The translations under genes were made by a program, and so were the position numbers. DNA of 64,000 bases from the NCBI GenBank assembly GCA_021234155.1, contig JAJEKV010000482.1, positions 62,001 to 126,000 on the forward strand, in the 5' to 3' direction. Of this stretch, positions 20,182 through 32,129 are shown piece after piece. This stretch comes from Isoetes taiwanensis (Eukaryota; Streptophyta; Lycopodiopsida; Isoetales; Isoetaceae). Position 1 is the stretch's first letter. Every line of letters begins with the position of its first letter. A model generated the notes under the pieces. The model worked only from the letters and a program-made list of their open reading frames with translations, did no database searches and was not told the DNA's origin.

Positions 20182-20206
20182 GTCCCACTTTAATTAAATA
20201 CGACTT
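20182..20206. repeat. Right terminal inverted repeat of the 15-kb element
   Basis: 25 bp, the exact reverse complement of 5041-5065, followed directly by GTAT at 20,207-20,210 that matches 5037-5040. Confidence 0.92.
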
Positions 20207-20210
20207 GTAT

Positions 20211-20815
20211 GTGATTCCCTTGAGGTGTGGACCAGCGTATTTTGTCATCAGAGTCCCTAGACCATCCACATTGTGACATCTCACGTCCATCCATCATCTC
20301 CATCCATATCGATTCCCCTTCAGTGCTTGCAACTGCTGCTTGTTTATTCCCAATCCGACCATTAAAGTCTCCTATCAAGAGCACATCTTCCTGTCGTGTT
20401 AATTTAATAACATCCTGTTCTAATGTAAGAAATGGGTCATCCCTATCTAAATCGTTGCCATTATAGCTAGGGGATTCCCATGGTGGGTAATAACATCCTG
20501 CAATGAAAACCTTTCCATTCTTCCCGGGCAGCTCAATCCAGATGTGATGTTTGGTTCCTACGCCATCCACTGTTTATACCAGATGCTTAAGTTTATGACT
20601 TACATAACATGCAATGCCACCATGTCCTTTTAATTTCCAATGTTTAAAATTCCAAACTGATTGCAATAGATAAAAACCATCAATGTCTGACATTCCTCGT
20701 TCTTCATTTTCACAAGTTTCCAAGAAAAATACTATATCTATATCAGCCAAAACATCTTGCATTGTTCCTACTTTAGTTGCATTTATACTATTTATATTCC
20801 AGCACATGACCCTGG
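20211..20815 (-). pseudogene. LINE-A endonuclease, N-terminal part
   Basis: Two frames (20,574-20,807 and 20,190-20,570) with one break between them. Blocks in order: VMCWNINSINATK (start of the AP-endonuclease fold, Asn in the active site), FFLETCENEE (metal-binding Glu), GHGGIACYV, IAGCYYPP and LLIGDFNGRIGN (catalytic Asp-Asn). The last LINE codons read RWSTPQGNHI; the residues following in the 20,190 frame (QVVFN) are insertion-element sequence. Confidence 0.88.
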
Positions 20816-21045
20816 CGGCCGCAATTTCCTATGCATCCTTTTCCTCCACAATCACCTTGCCACGACGCCAATATGCCTTCTTCCCATTTTGTTTTACTTC
20901 TCTGAAAATTTGCAACTGTTCTTTGTATTCCTGTAACTGATTTTTTGTGAGGTCATCATTTATCCAAACATTTTTCCCCTTCAAAAGTGTCTGGATCCTG
21001 TCTGGATCGAAATTTATCCTGTCTGGATCGAAATTTCACCACAAT

Positions 21046-21393
21046 CTATCTTGCTTTCTCACCCAGCTTTCGCACGCGAAAGGCATTCACAATACCTACA
21101 TTTATAATTTGCAGTTCTTTCTCGCAAAAAGATGCAATAACCTCCATAGTTTTTTCATTGGTTTCCTCCTGTATGCCGCTTAATCTCACATTCAGTGCAT
21201 TTTCCTTCCTCTCTTGCTCTTCTATATACGATGCTAACTGGTTTTTTATTTCATATACTTCACTATTTCTTGCTGTTTCACATTCACTGTTTGCTTCACT
21301 ATCTTCGCTATTCTTACTATTCCTGCTCATCAATACTTCTTGTTTTAATGCATCAAATTCAGATCTCAGCTTTGAAGTTTTCGAACTCACCAA
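21046..21393 (-). pseudogene. LINE-A ORF1-like coiled-coil protein
   Basis: A Glu/Lys/Asn-rich predicted coiled coil (SKTSKLRSEFDALKQEV...EVYEIKNQLASYIEEQERKEN) leads into NVRLSGIQEE. That block resembles the RNA-binding domain start of many LINE ORF1 proteins. The next segment (IVVKFRSRQDK) is out of frame and contains a 22-bp tandem duplication at about 20,994-21,037. ORF1 proteins package the LINE RNA. Confidence 0.65.
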
Positions 21394-21700
21394 GCATCTG
21401 TTTCTGACATCTATCTATTTCCAAAGCAAAAAGGCTTTGAGATCATTGAACATATCTTGCACAGAGCTTTCCATCGAAACCTTCATCGTCAGCATTGATT
21501 CGTCCTGTTCGCATCTGTCCAACAGCTTGAAGGAAGTCCTCCTTAGTAACTCCGGTCTCCATGTTCCAGCCAGATTCTGCATTAGACTCCTCTTCTGACA
21601 CGTCATAAGATCCAGATGTGGGATGCAGATCACCAAGAAAAGGCTAGAGGTTATGGAAAACACTTCAAGCATACAATAGACAGTCGCCTCGTTCATTCAA

Positions 21701-22070
21701 CAGACACCCACTTTGCTTTAACATGCTTTGCAGGACAAAGCATATTCAACATAATCATAACATCTCAGGCATACAAGACACTCACCTTGCTTTGACACGC
21801 TCTGCAAGATCAAGCATGCTCAACATACCTATGACATTGGCTTTAATTGTCTCCAACAAACAGGTTTAAATCAGTACTCAAAGAAATAGGATCTTCGCAA
21901 CATATAATTAGGTCTTTTACATACTTTCATAGGGTTCTACTTGTAGTATATTGGGGATGCTAGACAAGCTAGATGGCAAATCTGATCCATTTCCACCAAC
22001 AGAGGACAAAAATTGAACTTAAGCTCAAAATCTTCAAGCACGCAACACGTAATGCATCAAATAGAATTAA
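21701..22070. other. No gene seen
   Basis: Between LINE-A and the L1 poly-A. Contains two related 80-bp phrases around ACACTCACCTTGCTTTGACA / ACACCCACTTTGCTTTAACA (from about 21,703 and 21,778), an old duplication. Confidence 0.4.
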
Positions 22071-22237
22071 ATAGTTTTTTTTTTTTGAAGAACTGTGTCA
22101 TCAATATATTAAAAGAATGGTAATGTTACAAAACAAGTGAGTAGGAAGGAGAACTGCCCCAAAGAGACAGCGATACCTCGACACTCCGCAACAAACTCAC
22201 AGAAAAACTGCAACTCTACTGTTGTACAAACCGACCA

Positions 22238-24442
22238 TCACCATCTACAACACTTCCGCTCCACTAATCCCGGGAACACCAGAAAGCTTTGAAATAGCTT
22301 GTACCTGAGTCGAGGAATCAGAGAGGCTGCAGACTGCTGAATCCCCTGAAAGATCCACAACTGCCGCCGCTTCCAAATTAGCCACACCAACCAAGCCACG
22401 CACAGATGCAAGGCTTGTTGCCGCAAAGAGCCAAGCACCGGGATACGAAGCAAAAGAGCTGGCGGCTAGTCAATCTCACCTGAAACATAGCCTTAACCCA
22501 ATCCCAGACAGTCTGAAAGTGAGGGCATAAAACCAGACAATGCTCCACAGTCTCACGACGAAGGCCACAACAAGGGCAGAGAGGGCTCACACCCGGCCTA
22601 AACTGACTCACAAGGGCATTCACCCTGATACAACAAATTGCACCACCCCGCAGGAAGCACCTAACGCCCGGTGGGGAAAGTGAGCTCCATGTCCACGTCC
22701 AAACAGGCGCCATCGAGAAGCAGGAAGCCGCAGAGACCACTTGCTGGAAGGGGCGTGTGTCATGAATAACCCGACACCCGGTAACAAGACCGCACAAAAC
22801 AAGAAGATACAACATCAGGATGAACCTTCCAAACCCGCACCACCACATCATCCCGAGGAACTATAGGTATGTGTAGCATAATACTCCCCGCCACTTGTTC
22901 CCGTGATAGCGGTCCATCGCCCCTCGTAAAGCGAACTCGAAAGAACTCCCCACGAAGCTAGGCTGACCATCCCAATACCAATCCTCCAAGGTGAGCACGC
23001 AGCTCGCCTCCAACGGCCTGCGTCCGAGCATGCCCGGCGGGATGACCCTAAGGGAGGCGCAGATGGGTAGAGGAACCCACAAGAAAGGAGAAGAGTGGTG
23101 ATAAACCGAGGCATAATCTATTTTGGAAGAGCACACGCACATGATCCTAAGCCCACAACACCCCCGTGAGAAAAGGGGATGCATGTGGGAAAGGCGGAAA
23201 CCATACAACGGTGCCGGGGCAACTCCACATGCAGGCGACTTCCCAAATGCCACACAATGACGAAGAGATCTGCAACAACAAATAGCAACAGGAGAGAAGA
23301 TGCTCCATCTTTGCAGAATGCTCCAAACAAACTTGAGACCAACACCTTACTATGCAGTGCCAAATCCGGAATGGCCAAGCCCCCATCCTCAAGGAGAGAC
23401 GAGTTCCACCAAGCCACTTTAACAACCGCCCCTTCATCATCCCCGCCCCACACAAAATTTCGAACAATCTTATCTAAAGCCTGTATCTTACCCTCAGGAG
23501 CTAACATCGCAAATGTTGTATACACATGAGTGCTACAAAGTAATGACTTGGCAATAGTGATCCTACCTGCCATGGACAACTTGCTACCCTTCCACCAATT
23601 GAGGTGTTTCTGCAACCCCTGCAAAATCTCATCCCACACCCTCCCCATGGAAACATCCCCTCCAAAGGGAATACCCAACAGCTTAGTACACACATTACCT
23701 GGAAGCGCCTTCCAAGGGAATAGAGACAAACATGGGGGAGGCGGAGTCAGCTGGGCCCATAATGCGGAGCACTTACCCCAATTTAGAAGAATGTCCGAGG
23801 CCAAGGAGAAAGTATCCAGCAAACCCTTCACATTCCACAAATTCCTCTCTTCTGCCACCACGAAGAGGAGAGTGTCATCGGCAAACTGGTTAATAATCTG
23901 CTGGCTACCATCCTGCATCCGAAGCCCATCCACCACCCCCTCCTCCACTGCAGCCAAAAACAACTGAGACAGTGCCTCCGCCACAATCGTAAACAAAAAC
24001 GGCGCCAAAGGGCACCCCTGACGCACCCCTCTGCCTAAGGAGAAAAGGCGGAGGGTTCACTCTGGCACACCACCGTAGCCCGTGCTAACCTATGCAGCTT
24101 CATGACTGTCTCTGTAAAGCGTGGACCATAGCCAAACACTAACATCATGGCAGACAAGAACTCCCAACGGACACTATCGTAAGCTTTGGCAAAGTCAAGC
24201 TTAAGATAGGCAATGCCTTGACCTATTCTCCTGGCTCAATAAAGGCCCTCATAAGCCGCGACAACATTAGTCAAAATGTTCCTCCCATGGACAAACCCAG
24301 ACTGCACCTTACTAATGGAAGAAGTCAACATCGGCTTCAACTTCTCTGCCAGGGCTTTCGCAATAATCTTATACACAGAGGATAACAAGGAGATAGGCCT
24401 CCAATCATTAATAGTAGAAGGTCGCTTAACCTTAGGAATCAA
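22238..24442 (-). pseudogene. L1 ORF2: reverse transcriptase and zf-RVT tail
   Basis: Three main frames. 24,236-24,442 holds NDWRPISLLSSVYKIIAKALA and QSGFVHGRNI. 23,118-24,026 holds MRQGCPLAPFLFTIVAEALS, the catalytic FADDTLLFV, LGIPFGGD, GKLSMAGRITIAKS-like and LEDGGLAIPDL. 22,378-22,851 is the zinc-binding reverse-transcriptase tail (LCPCCGLRRETVEHCLVLCP). All are standard plant L1 blocks. Multiple frame breaks make it non-functional. Confidence 0.9.
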
Positions 24443-25279
24443 GGAAATGCATCAAATTATTCAAGATCCTATCCATTTGAGAAGACTGCAAAGAACTCAA
24501 GATACACCGTAATGTCTGCACTCACCAGCCCACTCCCAATAAGTCCAAAGAACTCCAGGGGATGCCATCCAGCCCGGACATTTATCCTTGGCCATGCACA
24601 TACATGCCTCGCTAAATCCTCTCTGGAGAGCTCCTGCCAAGCTCTCACTGGTGAGAGGTAATAGATGGCTTAACCGGCCCCCAAAACAAGCTCCCCGTGA
24701 TCTCCCCCGCCATAGGGAAGAGGCGTTGTGTGAAAAACCCCGAGAAATGAGCATGCACATACCTCTACTTAATCAGGGGGATCCTCCAAAGTCCGACCAT
24801 CGTGCAAAGCAAGGGACGTCATAGATGCGTGATATCGCCACGCCTTAGCTGTTCGAAGAACAATTTAACTTGTGTCCCCTCCTTCAACAGGTGGGGTCGC
24901 TTCACATGCGCCTCCCGTGACTTTAACTTTGCTCGAGCAACAATACTACCGCGCATAACCGTGATTCTCCTAATGCCATCGGAAGGGCTGGCGCCCAATC
25001 TTCTCCAACTCCCCGATAGAGACCATGCAACTCATGCCGCCCTGGCTGCACACGCCGCCTACCAAAGACCTTTGGCAAAACGCTTCACCCCAGCCAACGC
25101 AAATACCATACCGGACATACCCTTGAGAGATGAAAAAGGTATCAAGCCACAACTCGGCACCGGGCCGAAATCAGATCAGCCGTAGCCCGGGGTTCAAACG
25201 GAATACCGTTCTAGAGGGCCGAGAGGCAACCGCACACCCGAATGGACAAAACCCGAGGGTAATGATCGAAATGGAGGTA

Positions 25280-26019
25280 GACAATGTTACTCCGGGCGTT
25301 AAAGAGGGCACACCATCCGGCGCATGGGGAAGCATAGCACCGGTCATGCCAAAGATAGCATACCGCCCGCACTAATCATCGCTATTACAATAGGTGAAAG
25401 ACAAGTCCCCGGGGACCTCAACCAACGCCAAATCCGAACAAACGAGACCATCGGTCCATCTCAAACCCATGCACAACCCGGGTTCGAAACCGGGCGATCT
25501 TCTACTCGCTCTACCATATTGAAATCCCCTAACAAAGAACCAAGCGACCGCGCAACCCACCAAGGGCTCGCAGAACTTATTCCCGGATCAGGGCCCATAA
25601 AGCACCCCACCGAGAAGGCCGATTAGGGGCATAAACATTAACAATCCCCACTCTTGCCCTCCTCCAACCACTTAATTATTGCCCACCGACCAAACATGTC
25701 CCGATGTAAAAGTACGTGGACTGCACATCCATCCTCCAAGCAATAAGAGTACCCCCACTAGTCCGCCCGTAAGAAGAAGAAGCAATAGAGGCAAACCGCC
25801 ACCAACCATATTCATGAGCTGGACATATCACCCTTAGACACTTATGCTCCTCGAATGCAAACAATATCGGGGCTTAATCGCCAAGTGCCAAAGAAAACGG
25901 GCCCTCTTACTAAGAGGACCGCACCCCCGCACATTCCAACTAAGGATCGATCTATTCATCCCGGGAGGAGAAGTGTCCAGCCCCACATGCCTACCCACCG
26001 TGCCATCAGCCCACTCCAC
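25280..26019 (-). pseudogene. L1 ORF2: endonuclease, decayed
   Basis: ILSWNVRGCGPLSKRARF at about 25,900-25,960 is the L1 endonuclease N-terminus. FALEEHKC-like, WWRFASIASSSYGRTSGGTLIAW (25,676-25,864) and further fragments follow. Frames switch often. Confidence 0.8.
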
Positions 26020-26479
26020 GAGTCATCATCTAGAGCCGAGGGATTAATCAAAGCAATGTGACCCACGGCCGCTCTCACGTGACATTCCACTTCCAACACG
26101 TCTTTGGAAGTCCCCTGTGCACCTCCATAGAGTCATGGGCCACACTAGTCTCTACCTCCAACCGGGCTGCTCCGGCCACCTCATGCTCAAGACATACCGC
26201 CATGGGGACATCCCCAACAGGGATCACTACGGTCCCTCCCACCCCCCCCCCGGACCTAGCCACAACCAAATCATCCGAGCCCTCCCCGAGCCACCACGCC
26301 CCTAGCCCCGCCATCCAATGGGCGGCCAGCAAAGAAGCTTTGCCTCGGCCTCGCCCCACACCACCTCTCCCAACCACACCACCTCGCCCAACTCCACTCA
26401 TCGCACCCACGGAGTCCTCTACCTGCCCTCAGAATGAGGAATCCCGCCCCCGTGATATGCACCCGCCGACCCCTACCAC

Positions 26480-28120
26480 ATCACAAACACAAGCACCAGC
26501 CAGGATCATCAACAGTGGTCGGATGGTAGCACAATAGATGGAAACATCCCATTTGGATCTCGAGCCATTCAAAAGCTTCAATCGAAGAGAAAATGCCGGG
26601 GACCACTACGCACGTGAAGAGAAGTGGGCACAAAGGCAGCAAAGCAGAGCAAACACGAGATCTTGGGGACCCGCACAATAGAATGAGCCAAATATACACC
26701 GGGCCATTAGCCATAGAAACCAAGAAATCAGGGCACCATCGATCGGGAGGAAGATCCGAATCGACTGAACCAACATGGGATTTTAACCGCTCCAAAGAAT
26801 CGTGGACATTGCCCACGGAGTATAATACCGATACAACACATAAGATTCACCCAAAGTATCCACCCCCGACTAACCAATTGTCGCACGGAAGACTCACCTC
26901 AAACATGATTATGAAGAAATTATTTGGTAGAAATTTCGTAGACCGACATTGGCAAACCAATCCGCAGATGTCCTAAGAAGCCAAGAGCTAAAACCTCCTC
27001 GTGTCCAATATGTAACCCGTGAAGCAGCCCAATACCGCAAAATGAAACTAGATTCTTAATGGCCTGAACATACCGGTATGATCAATATCTATCCATGGAG
27101 TCTCTCGGAAGAGTCTGCTCGCAGTCAACAGAGTGATGATCCTCCACAAATTTCGAGCCTCTTGAACACGGGCGGGTCCTACACTCGAGAGCTCTTGCGC
27201 TTGATCCAATCTGAAAATCCCGGCCGAGTGATGCGAAAGCAACAAGTGTCATTGCTCCGCCCAGTAGGGCAAGACGACAGGAGTTGGGGCCGCCTCGCAC
27301 CCTAAGAGGTATCCAGGGGCACCCTTGGAGGCACATCAACTACATGCACCCTAGAAGAGGGCGCATCACAAGCAAGTGATCCCTTCCCAAGCACAGGGGA
27401 AGAGGGCATCACAGATCCAGTTTTCAAAGGGGGCATGCTTGATGGAATCAAGACCGGAGTCTCCAAAACACAATCTACTGGGGTCTCAGAATTATATTGA
27501 GAGGAAGAGCAATCCACATACCTCTCAACCGAAGGGGATTCTAAGAGCTCCCTCCTCTCTGCCACCAATTGCATGCCACTTCCTACAACCCGCGCCTCTT
27601 CATGCATGCTGAGACTCGCGCCCTTCCCCTTTACTGGAGGATTCTTCCTCCTCGCCATCTCCCTTGGCTTCAGCCCCAAGCCATGAGGCTCAATCGATCC
27701 CCCATCAGCCTGTCTGGCAGGAGCCATGACATCCGAACCAGTCCAGAAATCAGCTGTTTGCGGCAACAAGCCACATGCAAAACAGCTGATGCTATACACC
27801 TCCGGAAAGAGCTCGAAGCAAGCTTTCCAACGAGCCCAAGCACGCCAAAATCTGACACCAGATAAGAGAGATATCGCCAATTAAAGTTTCGCCGTCAGAA
27901 ACCCGACCGCCCAATTCGACCGCCTTCCCGTTCCATCAAAATCCAAACAAAGAATTGAGCCATACAGACCTTGGCAAATAAGCTCAAAGTCAAGAAGAAG
28001 TGCTTCCTGTTTTTGCTTCAACCGCTTACCTGTTTCTACTATCTGTTGCGAGCTCCAGATTGGTTCCACACTGTCTTCTGTATGCATGCAGCCGCCTGAA
28101 CTGCCTCTACTCCCAGGCAA
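26480..28120 (-). pseudogene. L1 ORF1: DUF4283/zinc-knuckle type, decayed
   Basis: At 27,881-28,120 the frame reads the DUF4283-like start (QGLYGSILCLDFDG...WAVGFLTAKL). The 27,302-27,880 frame continues with WARWKACFELFPEVYSISCFACG, where a zinc knuckle is expected, then a Ser/Pro-rich tail. Plant L1 ORF1 proteins bind the element RNA. The downstream part to about 26,480 is Pro-rich and frameshifted. Confidence 0.65.
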
Positions 28121-28420
28121 ACATGGCTTTTCTCATGGGAAGTCGGCCATATGCAATCTCATATGTCCTTTTAGCCTCCTGCTCAAATCTGGACCCTCCA
28201 ATCGGTACATAAGAAGCATATTCCACTCTCACTCCCCTAGGCCTAGGGTTTGCCCTGCGGGCAACCCACAACTGTATTTTTCACCCCATTTCCTAGAGCA
28301 CCCCATGGTACCATCTAAAAGGAAATCACTTTACTCGAATGAGCGTCATTTGTTGGACCATGGCAAATTTTGCCAATCCCTAGTGTATTCGCGCTCCTAG
28401 TTTTCCTCTGTGCGATCGTA
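28121..28420 (+). promoter_or_regulatory. CSN8 upstream region and 5' UTR
   Basis: A compact ~300-bp space between the L1 and the CSN8 start. GGCCTAGGGTTT at about 28,240-28,252 resembles the telo-box (AAACCCTA), common in promoters of plant housekeeping genes. No clear TATA box is seen. An in-frame upstream ATG at 28,370 would add 17 residues, but the conserved protein start at 28,421 is preferred. Confidence 0.45.
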
Positions 28421-29738
28421 ATGTCTAGCGCAGACCTCAGCTCGGTCCAGGAGGCCATTCAAGCCGGCCGTTTCTCCGAGATTGCCCCTTTGTGCGATGC
28501 GCTTGAACTACAGGTGGTTTTTTCGTTTTTCTTTTTTTCTGTTTTGGATGGGGTTTAGGGTTTTAGATAGTTGCATTACCTGAATTGAAGGCAAAACAAC
28601 TAAAATGATAGGCACATTTATTTCATTTGAAGGAAAAAGAGTTTGAAAGCCTTAACGTGTTCCTGTACTGTCGAACAGTTATCAATCTAACACCTATGAT
28701 AAATGCAGTTGGCATCCGTAGGTATTGAGAAGCCTGAAGAGTGGCCTTACGCAATTCATATACTAGGTCACATTTACCTCTCTGATCTGTAAGTTTATCG
28801 ATCTAACTTCTTTTTTTTTCTTTTGTTTTTCCCAATCTAAATTCTTGTCCTCCTAAATTTTGTGTGTTTGCAGCAATAGTGCAAGGTTTCTATGGAAACG
28901 TATTCCAATCTCAGTAAAGCAGAGCCAGCCTGAATTAGCTTCTGTGTGGAAAATAGGGCAGTGCATGTGGACTCGTGATTATAGTGGTGTTCATGCAGCT
29001 GCTAGAAGCTTTGAGTGGAGTTCAGAAGTGGGGAAAGTCGTTGCTGCAATGATTAGTAAGCTCGTTTTCGAGTTCAACATCATATATTTTTTTAGTATGA
29101 AGCAGTTTTCGTTGTTTCTTATGCATCTTGGTTACCAATCAAATGGTTGGTTGCTTTTGTTTCTATCCTCAAATGTATTCTTCTTTTAATTCTGGCACAT
29201 CATGCATTTATGATTTTCCTTTGAAGTTCCATTTCTAGGCGGTCACTTTTATGTACATGATTGGATAAACAGTAATAGTAAATGTACCATTGGAAACTAG
29301 TATGCAATAACCTTATTTCATTTGAACAAGGAAAGTTAAATCAAGGAAATAGAACAGTGTAAAATTTGCTAAATAAAAGAAGCCATATCTTGAACCAATT
29401 ATTTTATTGTGCAGACGAGTACTCTAAAGGAATGCTTAGGCTTCTCTCAACAGCTTATTCTACTATCAGCGTGGCAGATGCTGCAGCTTTTCTGGGGCTG
29501 ACAGAAAGTGAAGCAATTACCTGTTAAGTTCTATTATGCTAGGTTGTCTACTTTGTTTCTGGGTTTGATACCTTCTTTATTTGCTGCTGCTATTGCAGTC
29601 ACTTCTCTGCAGGGATGGGTGCTTGATCCAGCATCACAAATGCTCAAGGTGGCATCTCCTTCACAAGCAGTTGAACAGAAGCTAGATTCGACCAACCTTC
29701 AGTGGCTAACTGAATATGTTTTCCACTTGGAACATTGA
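28421..29738 (+). CDS. CSN8: COP9 signalosome subunit 8, five exons
   Basis: Exons inferred from splice signals and frame: 28,421-28,513; 28,709-28,788; 28,874-29,055; 29,415-29,522; 29,599-29,738. They add up to 603 nt, a 200-residue protein plus stop, close to the usual ~197 residues. All introns are GT-AG (GTGGTT, GTAAGT, GTAAGC, GTTAAG donors). CSN8 is the smallest PCI-domain subunit of the COP9 signalosome, which removes NEDD8 from cullin E3 ligases and controls light signalling in plants. Recognisable blocks: EAIQAGRFSEIAPLCDALEL, KPEEWPYAIHILGHIYLSDLN, ARFLWKRIP, SVWKIGQCMWTRDY and the C-terminal winged-helix AYSTISVADAAAFLG plus the EYVFHLEH end. All exons are open, so it appears intact. 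The exact exon 4/5 junction rests on frame alone. Confidence 0.93.
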
Positions 29739-30458
29739 CTCTAGCCTCACGCTTAATCTCAATTTTCTGAGAGATAAACTTTACACGAAATGTGGATTTT
29801 ACAGTGGCATTTTCTGGTGCACACTTGTTTTTACTTGTTTCTGTCACATTATATCTCTTCCAAACAGCTCTCAAGTTCTTACAAGATCTAGTTGACCTCT
29901 CTTGTGAATCTCATGGCTATAAAACACCTTGAATAGATGTCAAAATCCTATTTTTCTCTGGATTCAAGAGAATGTACTGTTCTTCTCACATTTACCTGTT
30001 TTTTAGTGAACTAGCCTGTTGAATATCGATCAATTTAAATTGCAATTTTGTCTACTGAACAACAAATACTCTTACAACAAACATAGAAATGGTTTTGTAA
30101 ATCACAACATTGACAGACTTGCCACATGCTATTACACAAAGAAATATCAATAATATTCATAATAGATAGGCAGAGGACATGGGACACGAAACAGGTCAGA
30201 GCTGAGAATCCTTTATTTTGACTGCTGAGAATCATTTCAATCACTTTATCTGCATGAGTTTGCTTGGATTTCGGCCTGGAATGAGGAGGGAAAAGATGTT
30301 TGCATTTCAATCACTTATTTTCATTAGATTTCGGTCTGGAACGAGTAGGAGAATTTGTTGATGAAGAAGAGTATCTGATGCATTAGATTTTGCAAGATGA
30401 AGGGAAATATCAAAAGTACAAGACAGGCATGCGGCGTGGTTAAATGCCAAATGGTTTT

Positions 30459-30540
30459 GGTGGATCAGGTTTTAATATATTGTGGATACAAATAATATCG
30501 GTGGATCAGGTTTTAATATATTGTGGATACAAATAATATC
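30459..30540. repeat. Perfect 41-bp tandem duplication
   Basis: Two identical 41-bp copies (30,459-30,499 and 30,500-30,540), each starting GGTGGATCAGGTTTTAATAT. A recent event. Confidence 0.95.
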
Positions 30541-30575
30541 GTTTTGGATGAGTTGTATTTTTATATGGTGTTGGG

Positions 30576-30683
30576 AGTTAGTGATAACTGATATATGAAT
30601 TATGTTTGTTTGCACAAAGTACAATTTAAAGTTAGTGATAACTGATATATGAATTATGTTTGTTTACACAAAGTACAATTTAA
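30576..30683. repeat. 54-bp tandem duplication
   Basis: Copies 30,576-30,629 and 30,630-30,683, each starting AGTTAGTGATAACTGATATA and differing at one visible base (TTTGCACA versus TTTACACA). Only 35 bp from the 41-bp duplication. Confidence 0.95.
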
Positions 30684-32129
30684 TGTCATACATGCAGTTC
30701 ACTGCCCTTTTCTAAGAGTTGGACTTTCCCCAACTAGTACCTGGATTCTAGACTATAGTCTTGAAAAGCGCAGTCTCTTTCTCAAGGTAAGATTGATACA
30801 ACCTGTTTTCTGCATCACATTCACATAAAAAAAAAAAATTTAAATTAATCACATAGCCTTCTCCTTATTCCAGTGAGCATGCACTGTGAATGCAAGAGTT
30901 GGACGGATTGTTACACTTTCAACCTATTTTTTTTTGCAAAAGTTCAGAGCAAAGGCAGAACAACGACCTCTCAAATTTCATTTCTGGAAAATCGAGATTC
31001 TTACCTGGCAAGCTATTGTCGGGTAAGACATAAAGGCCAGCAGGCTCTGTCTTAGCCACTATACATTCTGTATTTCTCTATTCTTGCACAACAGTCACAT
31101 AACTTCTAGATTAATTACAAGGGACCCAGACGAAAAAAGAGGTAATAATATAGGCCAGCAAGACTCTCTCATTCCATGGTTTCATACTGATAAATTAACA
31201 TCCTTTTTTCCCTTTTTTTTCCTTCGAGAAGGGCAGGGCCTACTATTGAAGAAAGTGTATGGAGAAGAGGGAGATGGCAATCGGGATCTCTTGTAGAACT
31301 ATTGACGAATGGAAAGCTCTGCCATTAGCATGTAGAACTATTAACAAATGGAAAGTTCTGCTATTAGCAAGTTTGGCAGTTCAAGTAAGTAGGCAGTTCA
31401 AATAGTTGGCGCACAGAAAGCTTTCAAGTAGAGATCAGCAATGGTTGCATGCAAGGTAGTGCCAGATTTTCGGATTTCAAGCTTGCTGCTCCGGATTTCC
31501 AATCACAGATTTTTTTGGCAAATGGATTTGGCTTTAGGTTAGCTAGAAATTTAAGTCTGCATTTTAGCTTCGCCTTTCACGCAAAGATATCTCAGATCTA
31601 AGGTGAAGCTTGTAGCCGATGCCAACCAATTCATCTTCACATAAATTTTCTTGGCCCAATCTATCCAAAATGCTCGGGTCAGAATGAAAACCCACTTTTT
31701 GCTACAAAATCTCCACGCTTCCATGTTTTCGGATACATTCTAACACACCGCCTAGAGCTTAAAGTGGCAAACCAAAATGAAGAAAGCAAGCGTAAGAAAT
31801 GGAACACCTGATAAAACCGATGTCTTTCTCTGTTGAAGCGGAGAACCCAAGCTAGGCTATGGTGCCTTTAAGACCCCCCACCTCTTTAAAACCTCTGATA
31901 CCTCACGAAACACCGCGTGGTGCACCCGAGCGGTCCAATCTACTCAAGGGCTCTTGCTTGGAATTAGCTCATCTAGTTTATTGGATGAAAAATCACGGCT
32001 GACCCCCGCAAAGGGCAACTTTAAATATCTTAAAAGACAGGGTTTTCAAAACACCTGCACACAGCTTACGGCCTTTGTCTCAACTCTAACCTTCCAGGCC
32101 CTCATACCAGTTTAAGACCCTCGTTTTTA

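Larger units (their letters stand above)
5041..20206. mobile_element. 15,166-bp TIR DNA element nested in LINE-A
   Basis: The ends are perfect 25-bp inverted repeats: 5041-5065 opens AAGTCGTATTTAATTAAAGT and 20,182-20,206 is its exact reverse complement. They are flanked by direct GTAT at 5037-5040 and 20,207-20,210. Removing the element and one GTAT restores the LINE-A endonuclease frame, which proves the boundaries. Without the nested E1 pair (5357-11,452) and the CACTA (14,215-19,215), the core is about 4.07 kb. I see no transposase in it, but it carries an IDD/BIRD zinc-finger exon, so it looks non-autonomous and gene-capturing. A 4-bp duplication fits groups such as Sola1, Ginger or some Academ/Chapaev elements; I cannot choose. 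Confidence 0.9.
20207..21700 (-). mobile_element. LINE-A, 5' half
   Basis: Minus strand: a coiled-coil ORF1 (21,046-21,393, with decayed flanks), then the N-terminal two-thirds of the ORF2 endonuclease, ending exactly at the GTAT duplication of the 15-kb element. The upper boundary near 21,700 is not precisely visible. Confidence 0.85.
22075..28120 (-). mobile_element. L1-type LINE, decayed, nearly full length
   Basis: Minus strand: the 3' poly-A (T-run 22,075-22,086 on plus), the typical plant L1 3' end wording (TATTGATGACACAGTTCTTC), zinc-binding tail, reverse transcriptase, endonuclease and ORF1 in the expected order. GC-rich throughout, with many C-to-T-like stops and frameshifts. It ends about 300 bp upstream of CSN8. 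I could not find a target duplication. Confidence 0.88.
29739..32129. other. CSN8 3' region, no further gene seen
   Basis: AT-rich sequence with no supported coding region. The presumed CSN8 3' UTR lies just after 29,738. Two tandem duplications (30,459-30,540 and 30,576-30,683) are listed separately. Short frames near 30,873-31,296 have no family resemblance. Confidence 0.45.

Noticed and set aside
19813-20197. Two 126-codon frames rich in Pro, Ser and Leu
   Set aside because: Composition artefact of the pyrimidine tract.
25470-25520. tRNA-like CCCGGTTTCGAACCCGGG with GGTAGAGCG nearby
   Set aside because: Has a T-arm-like palindrome but lies in decayed L1 endonuclease sequence and cannot be folded into a whole tRNA; a SINE scrap is possible.
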